Below are positions 1 through 6,160 of a stretch of DNA of 10,179 bases, piece by piece (positions within the stretch are counted from its first letter, which is position 1; each line of letters begins with the position of its first letter). This DNA comes from an uncultured Peptococcaceae bacterium. GTDB taxonomy: Bacteria; Bacillota; Peptococcia; Peptococcales; Peptococcaceae. The stretch is taken from NCBI GenBank assembly GCA_902496505.1, contig CABVBB010000038.1, forward strand, positions 1 to 10,179. Reading direction: 5' to 3'. The notes under the pieces were generated by a model, which was not told the origin of the DNA, ran no database searches, and saw nothing but the letters and a program-made list of their open reading frames with translations. Both the position numbers and the translations under genes were made by a program.

Positions 1-49
1 CAAGTTTACAATAAAGTGATGATGGATAGATATGTTATGGAGGTAGCTC

Positions 50-733
50 ATGTTAAGTTTAACGAAGATGTTGACCGGCGATACCTATTATGGGGACGAG
101 CTGCGTTACACGGAAAAATCCAAGGATCAGAAAAACGGGGTCAGTGAAGGCCGCGGACCGGTGGTGGCTTGGAATTATACGCGGACGTGCAATCTCAAGT
201 GCCGCCACTGTTATTCCAGTTCGGAAAGCAAAAAGTATGACAATGAACTGACCACAGAGGAAGCGTTGAAATTTATCGATGAATTGGCAGAGTTCAAGAC
301 GCCGGTCATTTTGTTTTCCGGCGGGGAACCGCTGATCCGCGAGGATTTCTTCATTTTGGCCAAGCACGCCAAGGAAATGGGCATCCGGCCGACGCTTTCG
401 ACCAACGGCACGCTGATCACGCCGGAAGTGGCGCAGAAGATCAAGGATGTGGGCGTGGGTTATGTGGGCATCAGCTTAGATGGTCTGCGTGAAGTCAATG
501 ATCAGTTCCGCGGCGTTGAGGGCGCGTTTGACAAGGCCATGGAGGGCATCCGCAACTGTCGGGCAGTAGGGCAGCGCGTAGGTCTGCGCTTCACCATCAA
601 CAAGAACAATCTCCAGGACGTGAATGCGATCTTGGATCTGATGGAGACAGAAAACATCGACCGTATCTGTTTCTATCATTTGGTCTATTCCGGCCGCGGC
701 AATGCCATCGTCAAGGATGACCTGACCCATTAG
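50..733 (+). CDS. N-terminal 227-residue part of AhbC (radical SAM domain)
   Basis: This is the polypeptide made if translation stops at the TAG. It keeps the SAM-binding Fe-S cysteines (C47, C51, C54) and SGGEP, and ends at YSGRGNAIVKDDLTH, about where the radical SAM barrel gives way to the C-terminal cluster region. Alone it lacks all the auxiliary cysteines. GGAGG at 39-43 supports the start. Whether it is stable or functional alone is unknown. Confidence 0.6.
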   Translation: MLSLTKMLTGDTYYGDELRYTEKSKDQKNGVSEGRGPVVAWNYTRTCNLKCRHCYSSSESKKYDNELTTEEALKFIDELAEFKTPVILFSGGEPLIREDFFILAKHAKEMGIRPTLSTNGTLITPEVAQKIKDVGVGYVGISLDGLREVNDQFRGVEGAFDKAMEGIRNCRAVGQRVGLRFTINKNNLQDVNAILDLMETENIDRICFYHLVYSGRGNAIVKDDLTH

Positions 734-745
734 GAGACCAGGGAT

Positions 746-1234
746 GTGTTGGATCTCATCATCGAGCGGACGCTGGATTTCCACCGCCGCGGGCTGAAAA
801 AGGAGATCCTGATGGTGGATAATCACGCTGACGCCGTCTATCTCTATCTCAAATACAAAGACACCGATCCCGAGCGGGCGGCTTATATTTACCGCCTGAT
901 CAAAACCAACGGCGGCAATCGCTCCGGCATTGCTTTCGCTAATGTGGACAATGAGGGCAACGTCCATCCGGACCAGTTCACTCAGCACCATACGCTGGGC
1001 AATATCCGTGAGCGTTCCTTCCGCGAGATCTGGACCGACACGTCCAATCCGCTGATGGCAGGGCTCAAGGACCGCAAAAAGCTGCTCCAGGGCCGCTGCC
1101 AGACCTGCACCTGGCTGGATGTCTGCAATGGCAATTTCCGCGCCAGAGGCGAAGCAGTGACCGGCGATTTCTGGGGCTTTGACCCAGCGTGCTTCCTGAC
1201 CGATGAGGAATGCTCTCTGCCGAAGCCGGAATAA
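746..1234 (+). CDS. C-terminal 162-residue part of AhbC (auxiliary Fe-S cluster region), possible GTG restart
   Basis: This is the same frame as the N-terminal part, after the TAG. A GTG at 746 is preceded by AGGAG at 732-736 with nine bases between, so ribosomes ending at 731-733 could restart here. It carries CQTCTWLDVC and the final DPACFLTDEEC, the cysteines expected to bind the second cluster. It has no SAM-binding site, so it could only work together with the N-terminal part. Re-initiation is inference. Confidence 0.45.
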   Translation: MLDLIIERTLDFHRRGLKKEILMVDNHADAVYLYLKYKDTDPERAAYIYRLIKTNGGNRSGIAFANVDNEGNVHPDQFTQHHTLGNIRERSFREIWTDTSNPLMAGLKDRKKLLQGRCQTCTWLDVCNGNFRARGEAVTGDFWGFDPACFLTDEECSLPKPE

Positions 1235-1250
1235 TGGAGGAGGATCTACC

Positions 1251-2240
1251 ATGATCATGTCTTGGAACACCACCAATAAATGCAATATGTTCTGCGACCA
1301 CTGCTACCGGGAATCGGGCGAGCAGGCCGCAGGTGAATTAGATACGATGCAGGCCAAAAAACTCATTGAGGAAGTGGCCAAAGCCGGCTTTAAGATCATG
1401 ATCTTTTCCGGCGGCGAGCCTATGACCCGGCCGGACATCTATGAATTGATCGCTCACGCCAGAGCGCAGGGCCTGCGCCCTGTTTTGGGTAGCAATGGTT
1501 CTTTGATCACGCCGGAAGCGGCAGTGAAGCTCAAAGAAGCAGGACTGATGGGCGCTGGCATCAGCTTGGACAGTTTGGATAAAGACAAGCACGACGCGCT
1601 GCGCAAATTGGACGGCGCGTGGGATCTGGCGGTAGCGGGCATGAAAAACTGCCTGGCCGCAGGTCTCAGAGTGCAGATCCACACCACCGTGATGGACTGG
1701 AACCAGGAAGAAGTGGAGGCTATCACCGATTTCGCTGTAGAACTCGGCGCGTCGGCTCACCACATTTTCTTCTTGGTGCCAACAGGCCGTGGGGAAAAGA
1801 TCGTGGATCAGGCGCTCAAGCGTGAGGATTACGAAAACCTTTTGGTGCGCATCATGAAGAAGGCGCAGACAGTGCCTATCGAGATCAAGCCGACCTGCGC
1901 ACCGCAGTTCATGCGGGTGGCAGAAGAGCTGGGCATGGAGCAGCGTTTCACTAAAGGCTGCTTAGCAGGGACCAGCTACTGCATCATCAGCCCCAAGGGC
2001 GATGTGCAGCCCTGCGCGTATATGAAAATGGAGATCGGCAATGTCAAAGAAACGCCCTTTGACGAGATTTGGGCCGACAGTCCCGTCTTTAAGACACTGC
2101 GGACGCTGGATTATTCCGGCCTCTGCGGACACTGCGGCTATAAGAACAAATGTGGCGGCTGCCGGGCACGTGCAGCCTATTATCACGAGGGTGATTATAT
2201 GAGCGAAGATCCGCTGTGCATCTTGCAGCAAAAACGCTGA
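1251..2240 (+). CDS. ahbD: Radical SAM heme synthase AhbD / NirJ2-like
   Basis: The protein has 329 residues. In the family, AhbD performs the last step of the siroheme-dependent pathway: oxidative decarboxylation of the two propionates of Fe-coproporphyrin III to the vinyls of heme b. Seen here: CxxxCxxC (C11, C15, C18), SGGEP at 53-57, and a SPASM-like C-terminus with C237, C244, C255, C292, C295, C301, C304 and C323 (GCLAGTSYC, QPCAYM, CGGCRARAAYYHEGDY, EDPLC). The start at 1251 follows GGAGGAGG (1236-1243). An in-frame start at 1203 exists but lies inside ahbC and would add 16 unrelated residues before the usual short N-terminus. It lies 16 bases after ahbC and 13 before ahbA, so it is clearly in the same operon. 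Separating AhbD from AhbC rests on the N-terminus and C-terminal cysteine pattern. Confidence 0.9.
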   Translation: MIMSWNTTNKCNMFCDHCYRESGEQAAGELDTMQAKKLIEEVAKAGFKIMIFSGGEPMTRPDIYELIAHARAQGLRPVLGSNGSLITPEAAVKLKEAGLMGAGISLDSLDKDKHDALRKLDGAWDLAVAGMKNCLAAGLRVQIHTTVMDWNQEEVEAITDFAVELGASAHHIFFLVPTGRGEKIVDQALKREDYENLLVRIMKKAQTVPIEIKPTCAPQFMRVAEELGMEQRFTKGCLAGTSYCIISPKGDVQPCAYMKMEIGNVKETPFDEIWADSPVFKTLRTLDYSGLCGHCGYKNKCGGCRARAAYYHEGDYMSEDPLCILQQKR

Positions 2241-2253
2241 AGGAGGGCCGTCT

Positions 2254-2718
2254 ATGCACCAATTAGATCCAGTGGATAAAGCGATCCTGATGATCTTGCA
2301 GCGGGGTATCCCGGTGACCTCACGGCCTTACTTGGCCATGGCTGAGGAGATCGGCGGCGTGAGTGAAGCGGAGGTCATCGACCGCATCGCTCTGCTCAAG
2401 GAAGAAAATATCATCCGTCGCATGTCAGGCTTTTTCAATTCCGGCAAGCTGGGCTATGTCTCAGCGCTGTGCGCCATCAAGGTGCCGCCGGAACGATTAG
2501 CCGCGGCAGCACAGGTGGTCAACCGTTATCCCGGCATCACCCATAATTATGTGCGGGAGCATGAGTACAATATGTGGTTCACGTTGATCGCCCGTGATGT
2601 GGAGACGAGAGAGCGGATCTTGGATGAGATCGAAGCGCAGCCGTATGTGGAAAAGCTGCTCAGACTCTACACCAACCGGCGTTATAAGATCAACGTGACC
2701 TTTGATTTGGAGGGCTAG
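2254..2718 (+). CDS. ahbA: Siroheme decarboxylase subunit AhbA-like (Lrp/AsnC fold)
   Basis: The protein has 154 residues. AhbA and AhbB form the siroheme decarboxylase, which removes two carboxylates from siroheme to give didecarboxysiroheme, the substrate of AhbC. The fold is that of Lrp/AsnC regulators (also NirD/L/G/H of heme d1 synthesis): an N-terminal winged-helix-like region (about 5-60) and a ferredoxin-like C-terminal half. The diagnostic stretch is THNYVREHEYNMWFT at 96-110, with H97, Y99, R101 and H103, which separates decarboxylases from true Lrp regulators. The start at 2254 has GGAGGG upstream, 13 bases after ahbD. The assignment as A and not B is by motif memory and is less sure than the family call. 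Confidence 0.85.
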   Translation: MHQLDPVDKAILMILQRGIPVTSRPYLAMAEEIGGVSEAEVIDRIALLKEENIIRRMSGFFNSGKLGYVSALCAIKVPPERLAAAAQVVNRYPGITHNYVREHEYNMWFTLIARDVETRERILDEIEAQPYVEKLLRLYTNRRYKINVTFDLEG

Positions 2719-2720
2719 AG

Positions 2721-3200
2721 ATGCTCAGTGAACAAGAGATCAATATTGTCCGGGCGCTGCAGAAGGATCTGCCGCTGGTCCCCGAGCCGTACAAAGTATT
2801 GGCCGAGGAACTGGGGATGACAGAGGCAGAGCTTTTGGACGGCATCCGCGGCCTGATGGACAAGGGCTGTCTGAAACGGATTTCTATCGCGCTCCGGCAT
2901 AATAATGTGGGCTATACCATCAATTCCATGGTGGTGTGGGATGTTCCCGAGGAACGGGTCAAGGAGGTCGGCGAAAAAATGGCCGTCCATCCCCGCGTCA
3001 CTCACTGCTATGATCGCAATAAACTGCCAGAGTTCGATTACAATCTCTACACCATGGTGCACGCCATGAGTGAGCCGGAATACCGCGGGCTGATCGCCGA
3101 GCTTGAAGCGATCGCTCAGCCTGTCAAGTATCAGGAGCTGCGGACAACGGCAGAATTAAAAAAGATCGGCATGAAATATTTCATGGAAGATGAGATCTAG
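2721..3200 (+). CDS. ahbB: Siroheme decarboxylase subunit AhbB-like (Lrp/AsnC fold)
   Basis: The protein has 159 residues and is the likely partner of the preceding gene in the siroheme decarboxylase. Seen here: an N-terminal winged-helix-like part (about 3-60), then RHNNVGYTINSM at 59-70, then VTHCYDRNKLPEFDYNLYTMVHAMS (H95, C96, Y97), a pattern of the AhbB/NirL-type subunits where the histidine region lies near the bound siroheme. The start at 2721 is two bases after the ahbA stop, and its ribosome site GGAGG (2709-2713) lies inside the end of ahbA, so the two are probably translationally coupled, as suits a heterodimer. It ends 17 bases before a strong terminator, making it the last gene of the operon. 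Confidence 0.87.
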   Translation: MLSEQEINIVRALQKDLPLVPEPYKVLAEELGMTEAELLDGIRGLMDKGCLKRISIALRHNNVGYTINSMVVWDVPEERVKEVGEKMAVHPRVTHCYDRNKLPEFDYNLYTMVHAMSEPEYRGLIAELEAIAQPVKYQELRTTAELKKIGMKYFMEDEI

Positions 3201-3217
3201 CTAGAAAAGTTTATAAC

Positions 3218-3251
3218 AAAAGGACCCAGCCTATTGCGGCTGGGTCCTTTT
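3218..3251 (+). terminator. Intrinsic terminator of the ahb operon
   Basis: A perfect 14-bp stem (AAAAGGACCCAGCC with GGCTGGGTCCTTTT) closes a six-base loop TATTGC. The A and T ends give a U-run on either strand, though the only gene running into it is ahbB. Confidence 0.9.
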
Positions 3252-3429
3252 CGTATATAGAGGTGTAAGTGAGTGAGTAAGGCTTATTTCCGGCGGCTGT
3301 TGGGAGGAGGCTGTGGGAAGCTTTGCGCCGACTGCCGCCGGAGGATCTATCATGAAGTGCCGAAGCACGGTGGTATCATCAGTATTGGGGTAGGGGCTGC
3401 CTGGATGAATAGGCAGCGAAATAATTGCG
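3252..3429. other. Gene-free, hairpin-rich spacer, possible structured RNA
   Basis: No convincing gene is seen here. Three hairpins can be drawn. First, CCGGCGGC at 3290-3297 pairs with GCCGCCGG at 3334-3341, and the stem continues inward after one T-T mismatch as GTTGG/CCGAC. Second, GTGC-CGAA-GCAC lies at 3357-3368. Third, GCTGCCT/AGGCAGC at 3396-3417 has an eight-base loop. Both ends of the spacer are bounded by terminators. No known riboswitch core was recognised, and no good promoter for an RNA was found on the plus strand. The region may be an unannotated RNA, a decayed gene, or simply GC-rich spacer. Confidence 0.35.
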
Positions 3430-3458
3430 GAGCTTTGGCCGTTTTACGGCGAAAGCTC
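3430..3458 (-). terminator. Hairpin terminator of the minus-strand zinc-ribbon gene
   Basis: GAGCTTT at 3430-3436 pairs with AAAGCTC at 3452-3458. After one G-G mismatch the stem continues as GCCG/CGGC around a TTTTA loop. On the minus strand the hairpin overlaps the stop codon of the small gene (3457-3459) and is followed by CGCAATTATTTCG, an imperfect U-rich tail. On the plus strand no T-run follows, so it should act for the minus-strand gene. Confidence 0.6.
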
Positions 3459-3798
3459 AGGCGGTCGCCTCAGTATGATCTTGAGCGGTCGCTTTGCGCT
3501 GCGTCCATTTGTACTGGAGACGCTCCCACAAAAGATGGCCGTTGAGACAGAGGAGCAGCCCTCTTTCCCGCCATTTGTCCTTTTGGGTCATTGCACCGAA
3601 ATCGGAATCATAGTCCGGGCTGCACCAATCGCCGCACTGGACTTCCCGCAGGCCGTTGACCCAGATGTCGCTGTAGCGGCAGCAGGCGTTGCATTGGACG
3701 CTGTAGCCCACTGGGACATCAAATTGGTCAATGGTGTCATACTCTAAAGGCGCACCGCAGATCGGGCAGTACGCCGCTTGTTGATTTGGTTTGAACAT
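3457..3798 (-). CDS. Small Cys-rich zinc-ribbon-like protein, function unknown
   Basis: The protein has 113 residues and is not recognised as a named family. It is probably cytoplasmic, with no signal peptide or membrane segment. It shows CPIC at 11-14, CNACC at 36-40 and CGDWC at 55-59, a spacing that could bind one or two zinc ions or a metal cluster; CPICGAPLEY is typical of zinc-ribbon starts. The C-terminal third (about 70-113) is tryptophan- and leucine-containing, then polar. The start at 3798 has a purine-rich ribosome site (AGGGGGAAGG on the minus strand, close upstream). It lies 26 bases after the upstream helical-protein gene on the same strand, so the two probably share the promoter at 4147-4175. 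No function is proposed. Confidence 0.7.
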   Translation of the reverse strand: MFKPNQQAAYCPICGAPLEYDTIDQFDVPVGYSVQCNACCRYSDIWVNGLREVQCGDWCSPDYDSDFGAMTQKDKWRERGLLLCLNGHLLWERLQYKWTQRKATAQDHTEATA

Positions 3799-3824
3799 AT
3801 GCCTTCCCCCTCTCTATTGATCAC

Positions 3825-4109
3825 TTATTCCTGTTCGTTGTCGGACTTTTTGAAGAGGATGATCAGCCGTTTTTTGCGTGCGGCTTTGATCGCTGCCCGC
3901 GCCAACTGTCGGTGCAGACGTTCTTCGCGAATGAGGACCGCCTGTCTGAGCTGCTCCTGGCCGAGCTCTTCCCGGCGCTGGGCTCGTTCGGCGGCGATCT
4001 GTGCCTTATGCTCAGCGATCTCGGAACGGCGCTGGGCCTGCTGGGCTGTGATGCGGGCCCGGCGCTCAGCTAATAGGGCTTCTCTGATGCGTTTTGCTTG
4101 GTCGTCCAT
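3825..4109 (-). CDS. Small charged helical (coiled-coil-like) protein, function unknown
   Basis: The protein has 94 residues, dominated by Arg, Glu, Gln and Ala, with hardly any helix breakers between about residues 5 and 75. It should therefore form a long helix or coiled coil. The end is basic then acidic (ARKKRLIILFKKSDNEQE), with a short hydrophobic LIILF patch. The start at 4109 is chosen because GGAGG lies nine bases upstream. The longer in-frame start at 4175 falls within the -35 box of the promoter that reads this gene, so it cannot be on that transcript. It is the first gene of a two-gene unit with the zinc-ribbon gene. It could be a structural or nucleic-acid-binding protein, but nothing in the sequence decides this. 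Confidence 0.65.
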   Translation of the reverse strand: MDDQAKRIREALLAERRARITAQQAQRRSEIAEHKAQIAAERAQRREELGQEQLRQAVLIREERLHRQLARAAIKAARKKRLIILFKKSDNEQE

Positions 4110-4137
4110 TGCGCTCAACCTCCGTTTAGTATCGTCT

Positions 4138-4170
4138 ATATCTGTTATTATAATGTATATATACAGATAT
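4138..4170. promoter_or_regulatory. Candidate operator: nested palindromes across the divergent promoter
   Basis: The eight-base arms ATATCTGT (4138-4145) and ACAGATAT (4163-4170) form an inverted repeat. Nested beside the right arm is the perfect 12-bp palindrome TGTATATATACA (4154-4165). They cover the -10 box and spacer of the minus-strand promoter. A TGTA-N4-TACA shape resembles known GntR-family sites, and a gntR gene is divergent, so that protein is the obvious candidate binder. Binding is inference. Confidence 0.5.
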
Positions 4171-4175
4171 GTCAA
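4147..4175 (-). promoter_or_regulatory. Perfect-consensus sigma-70 promoter for the small minus-strand genes
   Basis: On the minus strand this reads TTGACA (4170-4175), a 17-base spacer, then TATAAT (4147-4152). Both boxes match consensus exactly at optimal spacing. Such a strong promoter would normally need repression, which fits the palindrome lying across it. Confidence 0.85.
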
Positions 4176-4190
4176 TAGAGAAATTTAAAC

Positions 4191-4219
4191 TTGACAAAAA
4201 TTTTAGGGGGGTTTACTGT
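4191..4219 (+). promoter_or_regulatory. Promoter of the gntR-ABC-crp unit
   Basis: TTGACA at 4191-4196, a 17-base spacer, then TACTGT at 4214-4219 (four of six matches to TATAAT). It faces away from the minus-strand promoter, whose -35 box lies 15 bases off. A small TGTACA palindrome sits just downstream at 4234-4239 and may be a further regulator contact. Confidence 0.6.
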
Positions 4220-4254
4220 TATCTTAACGGATATGTACAGGAGGAGCAGGCATT

Positions 4255-4704
4255 ATGGATATTGAAGTCATCACCACATCAGATGTGGCTTTATATGAAC
4301 AGATCGCGACCCAAGTAAAAAAATTGATCATCAATGGTACTTTGCAGGAGGGCGACCCGCTGCCGTCGGTGCGGGCTTTGGCGCAGGAATTAGGCGTCAG
4401 CGCCATCACTACCCGCAGAGCTTATACGGAGCTGGAGCAGGAGGGCTATGTTTTTACTGCGCCGGCGAAGGGGACGTTCGTCTCCCATAGTTATATCGAG
4501 CGGCTCAAGGAGCTGGGCATGATGAAGCTGGGCGAATTGGCGGACGACATGGTCTATCTGGCGCAGGCACTGCACGTGGAGCAGGACGAGCTGGAGGCGA
4601 TGGTGGCGGCGCGCTATACGGAGGCTTTGCAAAATCCCGATTATACAGCCAAGCTGGTCAAGCTGAAACGCAATCCCGGCCGTTATTTCAATCGCAGGCG
4701 CTAA
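4255..4704 (+). CDS. GntR-family transcriptional regulator, YtrA-like
   Basis: The protein has 149 residues: a winged helix-turn-helix DNA-binding domain at about 10-78 (YEQIATQVKKLI, then LPSVRALAQELGVSAITTRRAYTELEQEGYV and GTFV), followed by only some 70 residues. This short helical tail without a ligand domain is typical of the YtrA subfamily, whose members usually repress neighbouring ABC-transporter operons. AGGAGG at 4239-4244 supports the start. It is the first gene of a unit with an ABC ATPase 17 bases downstream, matching that habit. It may control both itself and the divergent small genes through the palindromes at 4138-4170 and 4234-4239. The effector is unknown. Confidence 0.9.
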   Translation: MDIEVITTSDVALYEQIATQVKKLIINGTLQEGDPLPSVRALAQELGVSAITTRRAYTELEQEGYVFTAPAKGTFVSHSYIERLKELGMMKLGELADDMVYLAQALHVEQDELEAMVAARYTEALQNPDYTAKLVKLKRNPGRYFNRRR

Positions 4705-4721
4705 GCGGAAAGGATGGAAGC

Positions 4722-5441
4722 ATGAAAAATGTATGCTGCCTCCATGAGGTAGGAATGGTTTATAAAACAAACAGCGGCGTTTATCCGGTGCTGGACGCGC
4801 TGGATATGGAGATCAAAACAGACGCTGTGACGGTGATCTTGGGCAAAAGCGGCTGCGGCAAGACGACGCTTTTGCGTTTGCTGGCAGGTTTAGAGACGCC
4901 GACATCAGGCACGGTGACGTATTATGATGATAAGGGAGAGGCGCATAAGCCCAGGCTGGCCTTGGTCTTTCAGGAGCCGCGCCTGATGCCGTGGCTGGAT
5001 GTGCGGCATAATATCGTCTTTCATCAGGACAAGCCGGACTGGGCGTTGGCCGATCAGCTGATCGACCTTATGGGGCTCAAAGGGTTTGCAGCGGCGTATC
5101 CTGCGGAGCTTTCCGGCGGTATGGCCAGCAGGGTGGCTATTGCCAGGGCGTTGGCGTACAAACCGCAGCTGATGTTGATGGATGAACCCTTTGCGGCGCT
5201 GGATTATTTCACGCGGCTGGCGCTGGAGGAGGAAATGATCGCCCTCAAGCAGCACAGCAACGTGGGCATTATTTTTGTGACCCATGATGTGGACGAAGCG
5301 CTGCTCATCGGTCAGGAGCTGGTGCTGCTCAGAGCGGGAGAAGCACCGATCAAGCGGCAGGTCGCGGCGGATTATCCCAGAGATCTGGCCAGTGCGGAAC
5401 TGGCCGCGCTCAAGGCGGATATCCTCCGCATCCTGCGCTGA
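4722..5441 (+). CDS. ABC transporter ATP-binding protein, SsuB/TauB (nitrate/sulfonate/taurine) type
   Basis: The protein has 239 residues and a complete ABC nucleotide-binding domain: Walker A GKSGCGKTT at 41-49, Q-loop Q84 in VFQEPRLMPW, signature LSGGM at 130-134, Walker B LMLMDEP at 150-156, D-loop ALD to 161, and H-loop H188. The signature context (LSGGMASRVAIARAL), PRLMPW and FTRLALEEEM resemble ATPases of nitrate, sulfonate, taurine or thiamine-precursor importers. All catalytic residues are present, so it should hydrolyse ATP. No permease or binding protein lies in the window; the gene stands between two regulators, so its membrane partner must be elsewhere. The substrate cannot be assigned. 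The start at 4722 has AAAGGA upstream, 17 bases after gntR. Confidence 0.88.
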   Translation: MKNVCCLHEVGMVYKTNSGVYPVLDALDMEIKTDAVTVILGKSGCGKTTLLRLLAGLETPTSGTVTYYDDKGEAHKPRLALVFQEPRLMPWLDVRHNIVFHQDKPDWALADQLIDLMGLKGFAAAYPAELSGGMASRVAIARALAYKPQLMLMDEPFAALDYFTRLALEEEMIALKQHSNVGIIFVTHDVDEALLIGQELVLLRAGEAPIKRQVAADYPRDLASAELAALKADILRILR

Positions 5442-5456
5442 TAGGGAGGTGGAAGG

Positions 5457-6119
5457 ATGCTGGAGGTACCAGGGATGGTCTTTTGTCCCATCAAAAAGGG
5501 CGAAAAAATTATCGAGCAGGGCGAAACGGTGGAGCACATCTATTACTTGACCAAGGGCACCTGCTACCGGGTGGTGCTCAATGATAAAGGCGATGAGATC
5601 ATTTACGGCGTGAAGCAGACGGATACGCTGGCTCAGTCCCTGGTCGGCGTTATGAGCGTCTATGGCGGAGGCGTCAGCACCAACAGCTTTGTGGCGCAGA
5701 CGGACTGTGAGGGCTACTACATCCCTAAGGAGGAATTCTTAGCCTATGCTAAGCACAATCCGGAGCTTTTGGACGAGCTTTTGCATATGGCGGCCAGAGA
5801 GCATTACGATCTCTATCTCAACTTCCAGTCTCGGCAGGAGGGACGCATTGCCAATCGGCTCTGCCAGATGCTCTTGGACCAGTCGCAGCGTACAGAGGAG
5901 GGCGAGTGGCTGATCGACCGCTCGCTGACGAATGTCCGCTTGGGCCAATTTTTGGGCATCCATGCGGTGACTGTGGCCAAGATCATGAAGCAGCTCAAAG
6001 CTGAAGGCATCATCCGCCGCACGGCCAAGGGGACGCTCATCAGCGACCGAGCGGGACTGGAGGCTTATGCTCAGGGCAAAAGAATGGTCTATCAGGAAAA
6101 CGCGGCCAATGAAAAATGA
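5457..6119 (+). CDS. Crp/Fnr-family transcriptional regulator
   Basis: The protein has 220 residues. An N-terminal cNMP-binding-like beta-barrel spans about 8-95 (KKGEKIIEQGETVEHIYYLTKGTCYRVV), then a long dimer helix, then a C-terminal helix-turn-helix at about 157-195 (LTNVRLGQFLGIHAVTVAKIMKQLKAEGIIRR). There is no N-terminal Fnr cysteine cluster (only C10, C36 and C84 lie in the sensor half), and the usual cAMP phosphate-binding GE-RS pattern is not seen, so the signal is probably not oxygen through a 4Fe-4S cluster nor cAMP. Regulators of this type in anaerobes sense small organic molecules or redox state. A GGGAGGTGGAAGG stretch precedes the start, 15 bases after the ABC gene. It is the last gene of the unit, and its stop lies inside the shared terminator. 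Confidence 0.87.
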   Translation: MLEVPGMVFCPIKKGEKIIEQGETVEHIYYLTKGTCYRVVLNDKGDEIIYGVKQTDTLAQSLVGVMSVYGGGVSTNSFVAQTDCEGYYIPKEEFLAYAKHNPELLDELLHMAAREHYDLYLNFQSRQEGRIANRLCQMLLDQSQRTEEGEWLIDRSLTNVRLGQFLGIHAVTVAKIMKQLKAEGIIRRTAKGTLISDRAGLEAYAQGKRMVYQENAANEK

Positions 6120-6160
6120 CCAGCTAGAACACCAAATATGTTCTGGCTGGTCATTTTTTT
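6112..6160. terminator. Bidirectional terminator between crp and lysR
   Basis: A 19-bp stem with one T-G wobble (6112-6130 with 6140-6158) closes a nine-base loop. The ends are AAAAA and TTTTTTT, so it works from either side. It serves the plus-strand crp gene, whose stop is at 6117-6119, and the convergent lysR, whose stop is at 6159-6161. Confidence 0.93.

Larger units (their letters stand above)
50..1234 (+). pseudogene. ahbC: Radical SAM heme-synthesis protein AhbC/NirJ1, interrupted by in-frame TAG
   Basis: Read through the stop, this frame encodes 394 residues, about the usual length for AhbC/NirJ1. In the family, AhbC removes the two acetate side chains of didecarboxysiroheme to give Fe-coproporphyrin III, in the cytoplasm. 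Seen here: an N-terminus of the AhbC type (LTGDTYYGDELRY), a radical SAM CxxxCxxC (C47, C51, C54), SGGEP at 90-94, and a C-terminal auxiliary-cluster region (C350, C353, C359, C381, C388) ending in GDFWGFDPACFLTDEE. The start at 50 has GGAGG six bases upstream. Codon 228 (731-733) is TAG, with clear homology-like sequence in the same frame on both sides, so it is a point change and not a frameshift. CAG to TAG is one simple route. ahbD begins 16 bases after the stop. Function is confident; whether it is active is not. Confidence 0.85.

Noticed and set aside
476..1285. Long minus-strand open frame of 269 codons opposite ahbC.
   Set aside because: It is the shadow of the ahbC frame: it has no ribosome site and the plus strand shows clear family motifs.
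3290..3345. Possible cobalamin riboswitch because of GGGAA-like and ACTGCC pieces.
   Set aside because: There is no proper B12 box and no core in the right order; the pieces are explained by one GC-rich hairpin.
3350..3470. Fragments like a glycine riboswitch (TGCCGAAG, then CTCAGGC).
   Set aside because: The other conserved parts and the required spacing are missing, the second piece lies within a terminator hairpin, and no plus-strand gene follows.
3273..3545. A 90-codon plus-strand open frame starting at GTG, with a Cys-containing N-terminal part.
   Set aside because: It has no good ribosome site, runs through the hairpin at 3430-3458 and antisense into the better-supported zinc-ribbon gene, and its second half looks non-protein-like.
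4905..5537. Minus-strand open frame of 210 codons opposite the ABC ATPase and crp genes.
   Set aside because: The plus-strand genes show complete catalytic and DNA-binding motifs; the minus frame is His- and Arg-rich and looks like an antisense shadow.
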